NCBI GenBank assembly: GCA_030431355.1
Contig: JAUIJG010000023.1
Span: 1 to 22,516, forward strand
Direction of reading: 5' to 3'
Length of the DNA stretch: 22,516 nt
Source: a bacterium
Lineage (GTDB): Bacteria > Cyanobacteriota > Vampirovibrionia > Obscuribacterales > Obscuribacteraceae
Numbering within the stretch: the stretch's first letter is position 1; every line of letters begins with the position of its first letter. The position numbers and the translations under genes are program-made. Under the pieces are notes generated by a model that searched no databases, had not been told where the DNA came from, and worked only from the letters and a program-made list of their open reading frames with translations. Below, piece by piece: positions 1-7,579 of the stretch.

Positions 1-484
1 TTTTCTTGAGGTCTTTTGAAATAGTATCGCTTTCCCTGGTCGTAACAGGAACCTGCTCAAAGCTGGCAAAGCGGTTGATGATAGGCTTGTTTTCGACGAA
101 ATTCCATAGATACTTGTCGAAGGAGCCGAAATCGTTTTGAATTTTGAGAAAAACTTTCGCGTTTTTCCTGGCAGACTCTATCTTCAACCTGTTTCTTACA
201 ATCTCCTGGTTCTCTCTCAGGGCTTCAAGCTCCTTGTCTGTCATCGCAGCAACTTTTACAGGATCAAAATTGTGGAAAGCTCTTCTGTAACCCTCGCGCT
301 TTTTCAGTATTGTCTCCCAACTCAATCCGGCCTGGGCTCCTTCGAGAATAAGCATCTCAAATAGCTTTTGATCTTGGTGAACGGGGAGCCCCCACTCATT
401 GTCGTGATACTGTCCGTAGAATTCTTTGCCTTTCTCGTATCCAAAACACCTAAGCTTTCCATCCGGGCTCATTTCAGGGGGCAT
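1..484 (-). CDS. tag: DNA-3-methyladenine glycosylase I (Tag), C-terminus beyond window
   Basis: Base-excision repair enzyme that removes 3-methyladenine from alkylated DNA. I translated the minus strand from the ATG at 484, which gives 161 codons open to the window edge; the family is about 190 residues, so some 25 C-terminal residues are missing. Family marks are visible: Cys13 (first zinc ligand), YHDNEWG at 27-32, LEGAQAGLSW at 48-56 with the expected catalytic Glu48, KKREGYR, and FDPVKVAAM. The two C-terminal zinc ligands (His and Cys) would lie outside the window. An AGAGG ribosome-binding site sits 11 bases before the ATG, and a stop codon lies in frame at 515-517. It follows the PH-like gene by 54 bases on the same strand and may be the last gene of the pfkA-ribD run. 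Confidence 0.93.
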   Translation of the reverse strand, partial: MPPEMSPDGKLRCFGYEKGKEFYGQYHDNEWGLPVHQDQKLFEMLILEGAQAGLSWETILKKREGYRRAFHNFDPVKVAAMTDKELEALRENQEIVRNRLKIESARKNAKVFLKIQNDFGSFDKYLWNFVENKPIINRFASFEQVPVTTRESDTISKDLKK

Positions 485-538
485 ATCGGTCTTTACCTCT
501 AATTGGTCTCTAAATCAATTTCAAAAATCTGTATTCTC

Positions 539-1720
539 TCAGCGGCTGTAGGGCTCTGTTAAGAGAAGCGCCAGCAATCGGTAGAAGCCGGTGAAGTGAT
601 TCTTGCCTTGACCGGAGCCGCTTGGGGCAAACTCCGGCAAAACCGTCGCCAGTTTCGCATACTCGGGAAACCGATCGGATAAATGTCTCAAGAAGAGCTG
701 CAAATCGCTGAGATCTTCTATCTCCATCATGGTGGGCTTGTTAACTTTGAATGCAAGAAATTCTAGAAAGTAATCCAGGTCAGGAAGGTCTTCGGTGTAA
801 TTTTCTACTGGTATCAGATATGATGTACCATCCTTTAAATTAAGTCCGATACAGCCTGGAGAATCTTCTACTACAGAAGCAATCTTATCGTATGGTAGAC
901 CTACCATGGCGCCAAGTTTGCAGTCAACTAACTTGTCCGACTCCACTATCAAGTAGCTTGTTTCATTGTTCACATAAATGCCTAAAAGCCCGGGTGGAAA
1001 TTCGTCCGGGGAGCGACCCTGCTCCAGGAAGTCCTGCCTGGAGGCAAAACTGGATAGCCCTCTGAGGTAGTAAATGCCTGGTTGATGTACTTTGTCTGAG
1101 CTAGTCTGTTCTATCGGTCCGCTTGCCTTGTTTGGTGGACCCTCCGAATCGATTATATCTGCTAACTCCATCAAAGCTGTGTAGAGGGCGAAACATCTGC
1201 TGGTATCATATTTGGAGATTCCAAGCTTCTTCTGTGTCGCCGGTGTTGGATTTCCATCTAAGACCCAGGCGCAAATCTCAGGGAACTTGTTCAGTGGCTC
1301 TATATGCAGTTTGACAAGCTCTTCCAGATCGTCCGGAATATCATCATACATACTCTGGTAAGACCCCGGAGAAGCTTCCTGATGATCATTCATCAGGGGG
1401 ATGGATATTAGTGTCTGGCTCCTCAGGGTGATTTGCAGGGCAAGATGCTTCTCTTTCAGCTCCAGAGAGAGGGCGTCTATTTCTGTATACGGGTAATGTT
1501 TGCCACCACTTTCGGTAGACTGCCAGAAAATGCTTTTAGTGGTCAGGAGGATATAGTCCTCTTCACTATTAATGTAGGCGCCCTGGACGACCTCGTCGTC
1601 GACCAGCGTCAAAACCGTCTTGAAGTGGCTCTCTATAACATCGGATTTTACATATCCGATAAGACGCTTCAGCAAATATTTAGCTGCGGCGTATGGCTTT
1701 TCTGTGTATCTGGTAGACAA
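539..1720 (-). CDS. Unknown protein with two PH-like beta modules
   Basis: A 393-residue soluble protein with no signal peptide or membrane helix; I do not recognise a named family. Two stretches look alike: residues about 43-112 and 243-325. Each has a GAYI/GIYV strand, a YLL/YLI strand, a Y-(T/D)-(E/K)-I motif, and then a strand pair ending in a polar Pro-containing turn. This resembles small bacterial PH-like domains and is an inference from pattern only. The segments between and after are mainly helical and acidic. The start is TTG at 1718-1720, the only possible start below an in-frame stop at 1733-1735; AAGAAAG upstream is a weak ribosome-binding site. It lies 68 bases after ribD on the same strand, so it is probably cotranscribed. 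Function unknown. Confidence 0.75.
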   Translation of the reverse strand: MSTRYTEKPYAAAKYLLKRLIGYVKSDVIESHFKTVLTLVDDEVVQGAYINSEEDYILLTTKSIFWQSTESGGKHYPYTEIDALSLELKEKHLALQITLRSQTLISIPLMNDHQEASPGSYQSMYDDIPDDLEELVKLHIEPLNKFPEICAWVLDGNPTPATQKKLGISKYDTSRCFALYTALMELADIIDSEGPPNKASGPIEQTSSDKVHQPGIYYLRGLSSFASRQDFLEQGRSPDEFPPGLLGIYVNNETSYLIVESDKLVDCKLGAMVGLPYDKIASVVEDSPGCIGLNLKDGTSYLIPVENYTEDLPDLDYFLEFLAFKVNKPTMMEIEDLSDLQLFLRHLSDRFPEYAKLATVLPEFAPSGSGQGKNHFTGFYRLLALLLTEPYSR

Positions 1721-1788
1721 TTGGACTTTCTTTTAAGAGGAGGTCCGTGAATTATAACTTCTTTGCACTCTTCTTTGATATCCAGGCT

Positions 1789-2940
1789 TTAACCTGACCC
1801 AGGTTTCTCTAAAGCGCTTTTCCGTATTCTTCTGAGATGAATCAAAGTGTCTCTACCCACTGTTTTGCTCTCTATTACTTCAAAATCGATGGCATCGTCC
1901 ATGGAGATAACTGTTTCTGTGGAGGTCGCCGCCACAGCTTTTGAGTCAGGAAGCAATCTTGGTGCGATGTACCAGTAGATCTCATCAACCAAATTATTGG
2001 CAAGCAGTTCTCCTGCCAGCCTTCCCCCGCCTTCGCACAAGACAGTATTGATCCCAACACTTGAAATATGGCTGAGCACCTCGGCAAGGTTGATTAGACC
2101 TTTGTCGTCTGCGGAAAGGCTTACAAGTTTTGCTTCCCCGTAGTTCGCTTTTTGGGTCGCTGAGCTCTTGTGAAAAATATATGTACCCGGGGCGCAGATC
2201 TTGAGCAGTTGGCAATCACTATCCAGGCTGAGGGAAGGATCTATGACTACTTTGTATGGATCCCTTGAATCTTCAATCTCTCTGACATTCAGTCTGGGAT
2301 TGTCGAATCTTACTGTGCCCGCGCCTACCATAACTGCGTCGAACTTGTTTCTCAGTCTGTGGACTTCGAGCCTGGCATCAGAGCCTGTAATCCATTGACT
2401 CTTGCCGTAGCGATCAGCGATCCTGCCATCGAGGGTAGTGGCAAGTTTCAGTACAAGCCAGGGACTATTCTCTTGTACCGTTTTTATGAAACCACGATTT
2501 AACCAACGCGCTTCCTCTTCCTCAATTCCGCTAACTATCTCGATTCCTGCATCTCTAAGAATTTGAAAACCCTGGCCTTTCACCACAGGATTTGGGTCTT
2601 CCATGGCCACCACAACTTTTTTAACCCCGGCTTTCACAATCGCTTCGGCGCAGGGAGGTGTTCTTCCGTGGTGGCAGCAGGGTTCAAGATTGACGAAAAG
2701 AGTTGCGCCCCGCGCTCGACTACCTGCTATTTGCAATGCTTGCGCTTCGGCATGGGGCTGACCTGCTGCTTGATGATAGCCTTCTGCTATCAGGGACCCT
2801 TGCGGGGATAAGATTACGCTGCCGACCATCGGATTGGGCGATGTTCTCCCTTCCGCTAGGCTAGCCAGTTTCAGGCATCTGGCCATGTGTTTCCTGCAAG
2901 TTTCGGGACTGAGGTCTGACACGAATTTGACTCTGGGCAA
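1789..2940 (-). CDS. ribD: Bifunctional riboflavin biosynthesis deaminase/reductase RibD
   Basis: Carries out two successive cytosolic steps of riboflavin synthesis: deamination of the diaminopyrimidine ribosyl phosphate, then NADPH-dependent reduction of the ribosyl chain. The N-terminal deaminase (about 19-145) shows the zinc site: His63 and Glu65 in HAEA, Cys88 and Cys97 in the PCCHHGRTPPC block. The C-terminal reductase (about 160-375) shows KLATTLDGRIA, SQWITG, MVGAGTVRFDNPRL and CEGGGRLAGELL. The 383-residue length fits the family. The start is uncertain: the frame opens at a TTG (2938-2940) with no clear ribosome-binding site, while an ATG at residue 19 has an AGGA 5 bases upstream but would leave almost no N-terminal helix. 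It follows pfkA by 23 bases. No other rib gene and no FMN-riboswitch-like leader is visible nearby. Confidence 0.95.
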   Translation of the reverse strand: MPRVKFVSDLSPETCRKHMARCLKLASLAEGRTSPNPMVGSVILSPQGSLIAEGYHQAAGQPHAEAQALQIAGSRARGATLFVNLEPCCHHGRTPPCAEAIVKAGVKKVVVAMEDPNPVVKGQGFQILRDAGIEIVSGIEEEEARWLNRGFIKTVQENSPWLVLKLATTLDGRIADRYGKSQWITGSDARLEVHRLRNKFDAVMVGAGTVRFDNPRLNVREIEDSRDPYKVVIDPSLSLDSDCQLLKICAPGTYIFHKSSATQKANYGEAKLVSLSADDKGLINLAEVLSHISSVGINTVLCEGGGRLAGELLANNLVDEIYWYIAPRLLPDSKAVAATSTETVISMDDAIDFEVIESKTVGRDTLIHLRRIRKSALEKPGSG

Positions 2941-2963
2941 GGATGGTTGGTTTATGAACTCAC

Positions 2964-3995
2964 TTAGCCGAAGAAGACTTCAGCTACTTTGTAGAGGCTT
3001 AGATCCAGGGTCTTAAGCTGATTGACGGCTTCTTCCACCGGCACGTCAGTCACTCTTTCGCCTTTGAGGGAGACCATCCTTCCCCACATCTCTTCATGGG
3101 CCATGTCTGCTGCGTGAACTCCGAATCTTGTGGCTAGAACTCTGTCAAAGGCTGTGGGTGAGCCGCCTCTCTGGATATGACCCAGGGTAGTGGCTCGGGT
3201 CTCGAAACCTGTACGGGCTTCTATAAATCTGGCAAGTTTGTCACCGATACCGCCCAGTTTTTCATGACCAAATTCGTCTCTCTCGACGTTGTTCTCGTTT
3301 AGTTTGTCATCGGCAAATTTTGCCCCTTCCGCCACAACAACGATCGAATAGTCCCTGCCTCGTCCATGGCTTTTCTTGATAGCGTTGATCACGTCGTCGA
3401 TCACAATCGGTCTCTCCGGAACGAGGATGAAATCTGCACCACCGGCAATGCCACCATAACAGGCTATCCAGCCGGCATTTCTGCCCATGACTTCACAAAC
3501 CAGAACCCGATTGTGGGATTCTGCTGTGGTGTGAAGTCGGTCGATCGCTTCAGCTACTATGTTGACCGCGGTGTCGAAACCGAATGTGAAATCTGTGGCA
3601 TTTAAGTCGTTGTCGATAGTCTTGGGAATACAGACCACATTGAGGTTGTGCTCCTTGTGCATGCGATTGGCCACACCACAAGTATCTTCTCCTCCGACAG
3701 CAATCAGACCGTCAAGTCCATTGCTTGCTATGTTCTCGACAATCTTCTCCGGTCCACCTTCGGTATTGAATGGATTGGTTCTGGAGGTCCTGAGTATTGT
3801 GCCTCCTCGATTTATGATTGATTCCGTACTTCTCAGAGAGAGTGGCATGACCATGTTGTCCATGGGACCTCGCCACCCTTCAAGGAATCCGACTACTTCC
3901 GAACCGTAATTTTTGACGCTGTGCCTGACAACTGCTCTTATCACAGCGTTCAAGCCAGGGCAGTCACCGCCTCCAGTCAGAATAGCCAGTCGCAT
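2964..3995 (-). CDS. pfkA: 6-phosphofructokinase, residues of the pyrophosphate-dependent type
   Basis: Phosphorylates fructose 6-phosphate to the 1,6-bisphosphate in glycolysis. The 343-residue length fits the bacterial group A enzymes. Visible: GGGDCPGLN at 8-16, GGEDT at 101-105, PKTIDNDL at 124-131 with the catalytic TIDND, MGRNAGW, and the substrate loop HIQRGGSP. In this family a Gly at the E. coli 104 position, with Gly after Pro at 124, marks ATP use, whereas Asp104 and Lys124 mark pyrophosphate use. Here the residues are Asp104 and Lys125, so pyrophosphate is the better guess and the step could be reversible. The start is ATG with GAGG 8 bases upstream. First gene of the pfkA-ribD-PH-tag run and divergent from sucC. 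Confidence 0.95.
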   Translation of the reverse strand: MRLAILTGGGDCPGLNAVIRAVVRHSVKNYGSEVVGFLEGWRGPMDNMVMPLSLRSTESIINRGGTILRTSRTNPFNTEGGPEKIVENIASNGLDGLIAVGGEDTCGVANRMHKEHNLNVVCIPKTIDNDLNATDFTFGFDTAVNIVAEAIDRLHTTAESHNRVLVCEVMGRNAGWIACYGGIAGGADFILVPERPIVIDDVINAIKKSHGRGRDYSIVVVAEGAKFADDKLNENNVERDEFGHEKLGGIGDKLARFIEARTGFETRATTLGHIQRGGSPTAFDRVLATRFGVHAADMAHEEMWGRMVSLKGERVTDVPVEEAVNQLKTLDLSLYKVAEVFFG

Positions 3996-4169
3996 TATTA
4001 TTGCCTCGTTGAAGTTTGGACCCGAAAGGCTCTTTGCATCCCTTGCACTTTCTTTGCCACTATTTCCTAATGATAGTCCATTAGCTGACTGCTTAGATGG
4101 TATCCAAGAACCTTGCGATGGCAGTGCAAATCATTATTGCCGAGTCGCCAACAGGCACTAAGTATACTG

Positions 4170-4296
4170 AACCGAGAGGGTCACAAGGGGGAATTTTTAG
4201 CCAAGCATTTACACGATGTTGCCTTGGTTGCTGCTAACACTGGTTGTAAAGCTGGGGCTTTACCCCCTCTGGGACATCTTTAGCGGGATTTTTTAG
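4170..4296 (+). ncRNA. Candidate structured RNA or leader upstream of sucC
   Basis: Read on plus, this stretch holds successive potential hairpins: ACC-GAGAG-GGT near 4171-4181; CCAAGCA pairing with TGCCTTGG (4201-4227, one bulge); and GTAAAGC-TGGG-GCTTTAC (4246-4263, perfect 7-base stem), enclosed by CTGCTAA (4231-4237) pairing with TTAGCGG (4280-4286). A run of six T (4289-4294) follows the last stem, as in an intrinsic terminator. TATACT at 4163-4168 could be its -10 box, but the best -35 candidate (TTGCCG, 4137-4142) is 20 bases away. It could be a small RNA, a leader with an attenuator for sucCD, or chance. It matches no RNA family I recognise. Confidence 0.3.
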
Positions 4297-4330
4297 TTAC
4301 AAATTTGAATCGAATAATTTAGGTTTGGCA

Positions 4331-4347
4331 AAAATACTAAGTATTTT
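4331..4347. promoter_or_regulatory. 17-base perfect palindrome, possible operator upstream of sucC
   Basis: AAAATACTAAGTATTTT is a perfect inverted repeat around a central A, 84 bases before the sucC start. The related string ACTAAGTATACT occurs at 4158-4169, so the ACTAAGTAT word appears twice in the spacer. The size and symmetry suit a dimeric repressor site. AT-rich palindromes also arise by chance. Confidence 0.3.
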
Positions 4348-4379
4348 CCGGAATATCCATTAAATTTAGAAGCCTGAAG

Positions 4380-4402
4380 GCGGCATTTTTTATAGTCGCC
4401 GC
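4380..4402 (+). other. Small GC hairpin just before the sucC ribosome-binding site
   Basis: GCGGC (4380-4384) pairs with GCCGC (4398-4402) around a T-rich 13-base loop, ending 17 bases before the GAGGG of sucC. It could affect translation start or mRNA stability. The stem is only 5 pairs. TATAGT inside the loop (4391-4396) could instead be a -10 box. Confidence 0.2.
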
Positions 4403-4431
4403 GGCACTTTAAGTCTGTGAGGGCAGTTAAA

Positions 4432-5571
4432 TTGAATCTTTATGAGTATGAATCCAAAAGAATATTCTCCGAAGGCGGAATTCCCATTCCTCCATCCGTA
4501 AGAATTACAAAGCCGAATGAGCTTGCAAAGGTCTTATTTGGTTATCCCCTGACACTGAAGTGCCAGGTCCTGACAGGTGGCCGCGGCAAGGCCGGCGGTA
4601 TCAAATTCGCTAAAAATTTCGAAGAAGGCGAAAAACTTGCCGAAGAACTTCTCAAGCTGGAGATTAAAGGCTCGAAAACAGAGAGTTTACTTGTAGAGCC
4701 CAAGCTCAACATCAAAAAAGAGCTATATCTCTCAGTCACCCTTGACAGGGAGAGAGGGTGCCCCATATTCATCGCGTCCGCCGAAGGTGGAGTCGAAATC
4801 GAGTCTTCCGGTGCTGTAGAGACCATGCCGATTCCTTATCCTTTCCATCCCTATGCGGCTCGACTTCTGGCTACCAAGCTTGGTCTCAAGGGCAAAGCTT
4901 ATGTCAAATTTGCTGACGTTGCCACGAAGCTGTACAAGCTTTTTGAAAAGCTGGACCTGGATCTTGCCGAGATCAATCCGCTGATCATCTCTGATGGAGA
5001 CGAAGTAATTGCCCTTGATGGCAAAATTACAGTTAACGATGATTCTCTAGGACGGCAAAAACATTTTGCTGGTTGGCAGGAGAAGCATCTTGTCGATCTT
5101 CCGGAGAGAGAGCGGAGAGCTAAGATGGAAGGTCTCAATCTTGTTGAGCTTGACGGAAATATTGGCATTATCTGTAACGGTGCCGGACTGACCATGGCCA
5201 CCATGGACATGGTCAAAAAGTTTGGAGGCAACCCCGGTAACTTCCTGGATGCCGGCGGCGGTTCCGACCAGGAGAAAACTCTCCAGGCAATCGAAATTGT
5301 CCATGAAAACCCGCATTGCGACGTTATTCTTCTCAATATCTTGGGCGGCATTACTGCCTGTGACGAAGTGGCAGGAGCGCTTGTGGAGTTCATGAAGCGC
5401 CATCCTGAGAGAAAGATGGTTGTGAGATTGAGAGGAAACAACCAGGACGTAGCAGCTAAGATGCTCGAAAAATCAGGACTTAAGCTTTATCCAGATGTTG
5501 AAGAAGCCGTCAAAGTTGCAGTCGAGACAGCCAAGAGTGCAAGCAAGCAGCCTGCATGCGCCGGCTCCTAA
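4432..5571 (+). CDS. sucC: Succinyl-CoA synthetase (ADP-forming) beta subunit
   Basis: Beta chain of the citric-cycle enzyme that converts succinyl-CoA plus nucleoside diphosphate to succinate plus nucleoside triphosphate; it acts as a complex with SucD. An N-terminal ATP-grasp domain shows CQVLTGGRGKAGG, KKELYL and SAEGGVEIE, then EINPLI and ALDGKI of the metal site. The C-terminal ligase domain shows NGAGLTMATMDMV, GNFLDAGGG and ILGGITACD. I place the start at TTG 4432, giving NLYEYESK, which matches the usual MNLxEYxxK beginning, with GAGGG 9 bases upstream. The frame extends to a GTG at 4417, but the ribosome-binding site lies inside that extension. The 380 residues fit the family. sucD follows after 48 bases. 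Confidence 0.96.
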   Translation: MNLYEYESKRIFSEGGIPIPPSVRITKPNELAKVLFGYPLTLKCQVLTGGRGKAGGIKFAKNFEEGEKLAEELLKLEIKGSKTESLLVEPKLNIKKELYLSVTLDRERGCPIFIASAEGGVEIESSGAVETMPIPYPFHPYAARLLATKLGLKGKAYVKFADVATKLYKLFEKLDLDLAEINPLIISDGDEVIALDGKITVNDDSLGRQKHFAGWQEKHLVDLPERERRAKMEGLNLVELDGNIGIICNGAGLTMATMDMVKKFGGNPGNFLDAGGGSDQEKTLQAIEIVHENPHCDVILLNILGGITACDEVAGALVEFMKRHPERKMVVRLRGNNQDVAAKMLEKSGLKLYPDVEEAVKVAVETAKSASKQPACAGS

Positions 5572-5619
5572 TTAGTTTTCAACGTTTTCACTTCCCAGAA
5601 TATAAAAGGAGATCCAAAA

Positions 5620-6501
5620 GTGATTCTCGTAGATAAAAATACAAAAGTCGTTGTCCAGGGTGCCACCGGTAAGATGGGCTCCACCCACACCAAAAGAATG
5701 TTGGACTACGGAACCAAAATAGTTGCCGGAGTTACACCTGGCAAAGGCGGAAGCAAAGTTCACAATGTGCCTGTTTATGATTCCGTGAAAGAAGCGGTGG
5801 ATGAAACCGGAGCCACCTGTTCTGTGATATTTGTCCCCCCTTACTTTGTGTTGGACGCCGGATATGAGGCTCTTGATGCCGGCATCGACCTCATCGTTCT
5901 CATCACGGAAGGTGTTCCGCCGCAAGACACCGCCAAGCTGGTTGCTGCCGTTAAGGAGAAAGGCGCCAAGCTTGTCGGACCGAACTGTCCTGGTGTGATC
6001 ACTCCAGGTCAGAGCTTGCTGGGCATTTTACCCGGCAACATCTTCAAGTCCGGACCGGTTGGAATGATCAGCCGAAGCGGTACCCTCACCTATGAGATTG
6101 CTCTGGCGCTGACGGAAGCTGGTCTTGGTCAGTCCACATGTGTCGGCATCGGTGGAGATCCGGTCAAGGGCATGGGCTATAAAGAACTGCTTGCTATGTT
6201 CAACAAAGACAAAGAGACCGAGATAATCGTGATGATAGGTGAAATCGGTGGTACTGCCGAAGAGGAAGCCGCTGAATTCATCAAGGAGAATGTATCCAAG
6301 CCTGTGGTCGGATTTATCGCTGGTGTTACAGCTCCTCCTGGAAAAAGAATGGGTCATGCAGGTGCTATCATATCCGGTGGTAAAGGAACTGCTGACTCGA
6401 AGATTAAAGCCTTCGAAGAGAATGGCATGTTAGTTGCAATGACTCCTCAAGAAGTTGCAGCTATGGTGGCAAAAGCAAGTAAACAACCTGCGAAAGCCTG
6501 A
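5620..6501 (+). CDS. sucD: Succinyl-CoA synthetase (ADP-forming) alpha subunit
   Basis: Alpha chain of succinyl-CoA synthetase; it binds CoA in an N-terminal Rossmann domain and carries the phospho-histidine relay. Visible: [52 protein letters not shown] and [12 protein letters not shown] with the active-site His at 246, the same number as in E. coli. The 293 residues are typical. The start is GTG at 5620, with a strong AAGGAG 8 bases upstream. Second gene of the sucCD operon; the intrinsic terminator at 6550-6578 closes it. Confidence 0.97.
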   Translation: MILVDKNTKVVVQGATGKMGSTHTKRMLDYGTKIVAGVTPGKGGSKVHNVPVYDSVKEAVDETGATCSVIFVPPYFVLDAGYEALDAGIDLIVLITEGVPPQDTAKLVAAVKEKGAKLVGPNCPGVITPGQSLLGILPGNIFKSGPVGMISRSGTLTYEIALALTEAGLGQSTCVGIGGDPVKGMGYKELLAMFNKDKETEIIVMIGEIGGTAEEEAAEFIKENVSKPVVGFIAGVTAPPGKRMGHAGAIISGGKGTADSKIKAFEENGMLVAMTPQEVAAMVAKASKQPAKA

Positions 6502-6549
6502 TTGCCCTGGCTGTTATCACCGCGTAACTCAGTAATATAAACAGATTAT

Positions 6550-6578
6550 CCCCTGTCTCAAAGAGACAGGGGTTTTTC
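6550..6578 (+). terminator. Intrinsic terminator of sucCD
   Basis: A perfect 10-base stem (CCCCTGTCTC with GAGACAGGGG) with a 3-base AAA loop, followed at once by TTTTTC, 48 bases after the sucD stop. The downstream channel gene begins only 18 bases later. Confidence 0.93.
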
Positions 6579-6596
6579 TTGTATACTCACAAGATC

Positions 6597-7454
6597 ATGA
6601 CTTTCAGAAACCGATTATTCAGGCAGATGCACCAGGGCGCTTACGAAGGAGTAGGCCTGTCGTTGGTCAACAAAATCGTTTTTGTCTTTATCTGTTTTAG
6701 TGTGGGGGTGGTCATACTTGAGACAGAAAGACCGCTTTATTGGAAGTATTACAGCAATTTTGTCTTTATCGACTACACAATTGGAATTCTGTTTACCCTG
6801 GAGTATTTAGCGCGGCTATGGTCCAGTGGTGAGAACCCTAAATATGCTGGATTTGTTGGCCGTTTGCGCTACATGGTCACCCCGGCGGCGCTAATTGATC
6901 TGCTCGTCATAATTCCATTTTTCTTGATGAGCAACTCCAATTATTTTCTTGCTCGCTTTGTTCGTCTCTTCAGGCTTTTTGCCCTGGCAAAATTTGGTAG
7001 GTACTCCCAGGCTTTGCTTCTTGTGCAAGAGGCTGTCTGGAGTCGCCGGCATGAGCTATTGATGAGCTTTATTCTTACTTTCATATTGCTTCTAGTTACC
7101 TCCACAATAATGTGGGCGGTGGAAGACGATCCGGCTTTTGATAGCATTCCACGCGCTCTATGGTGGGGGGTTATAACTCTTACAACAGTGGGCTATGGAG
7201 ATGTTTACCCTCAAACTGTGGCGGGTAAGATTTGTTCCGGATTAACCGCCATTGCTGGTATCGGTTTGATAGCCATGCCGGCAGGAATACTTGCCGCCGC
7301 ATTCTCAGAAGCTTTTCAGCGCCACAAAGCGGTGGTCATAGAACGAAAAGAGCACTCTGTGGAGATGATGCGGGTTGAAGTCGCCCCAGCCAAAAGCAAA
7401 GAGCGAGAAGAGAAAGGGAATGTGTCCATGGACATTGATTCTCCCCCGGAATGA
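6597..7454 (+). CDS. Voltage-gated-type potassium channel, six membrane helices
   Basis: Integral membrane potassium channel of the Kv-like bacterial type. Predicted helices (from ATG): S1 about 25-42, S2 54-74, S3 96-112, S4 119-137 with regularly spaced Arg120, Arg123 and Arg126, S5 153-174, a pore helix, the selectivity filter TTVGYGD at 196-202, and S6 209-236. The cytosolic tail of about 45 residues is charged and has no recognisable RCK or cyclic-nucleotide domain. I choose the ATG at 6597; the frame opens at a TTG (6579) that lies in the sucD terminator. No good ribosome-binding site is seen before the ATG, and TATACT at 6582-6587 may be a -10 box, which would make the mRNA almost leaderless. 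Length 286 residues. Confidence 0.93.
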   Translation: MTFRNRLFRQMHQGAYEGVGLSLVNKIVFVFICFSVGVVILETERPLYWKYYSNFVFIDYTIGILFTLEYLARLWSSGENPKYAGFVGRLRYMVTPAALIDLLVIIPFFLMSNSNYFLARFVRLFRLFALAKFGRYSQALLLVQEAVWSRRHELLMSFILTFILLLVTSTIMWAVEDDPAFDSIPRALWWGVITLTTVGYGDVYPQTVAGKICSGLTAIAGIGLIAMPAGILAAAFSEAFQRHKAVVIERKEHSVEMMRVEVAPAKSKEREEKGNVSMDIDSPPE

Positions 7455-7523
7455 TATGTGCTGGTTTTGAGGTATATATAAATAAGTCCCTTACTATGGG
7501 GCTTATGGGTCGAAGCATTGGAC

Positions 7524-7552
7524 TTGAATATGTACTTACTACAGAGCATAAT
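7524..7552 (+). promoter_or_regulatory. Candidate promoter of the patatin gene
   Basis: TTGAAT (7524-7529) and CATAAT (7547-7552) are separated by exactly 17 bases. Transcription would start near 7559, about 20 bases before the ATG and just before the GGAAAG ribosome-binding site. Seen by eye only. Confidence 0.45.
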
Positions 7553-7579
7553 TAGAATGAGCGCTCACGGAAAGATTTG

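Larger units (their letters stand above)
3996..4431. other. Divergent spacer between pfkA and sucC, rich in inverted repeats
   Basis: A 436-base gap with no credible gene on either strand. It must hold the promoters of pfkA (minus) and sucC (plus), but I find no pair of -35 and -10 boxes with good spacing for either. A TATACT inside the 8-base palindrome AGTATACT (4162-4169) could be a plus-strand -10 box. The middle part (4170-4296) can fold into several hairpins ending at a T-run. A 17-base palindrome (4331-4347) and a small GC hairpin (4380-4402) follow. The half close to pfkA (3996-4160) shows nothing I can name. Confidence 0.5.

Noticed and set aside
137..364. A 75-codon plus-strand frame
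   Set aside because: It lies opposite tag, whose family motifs on the minus strand are clear.
1741..1795. A short plus-strand frame after GAGGAGG (GTG at 1747) and a 6-base hairpin near the ribD stop
   Set aside because: The frame is 16 codons with no support, and the hairpin lies across the ribD stop without a T-run.
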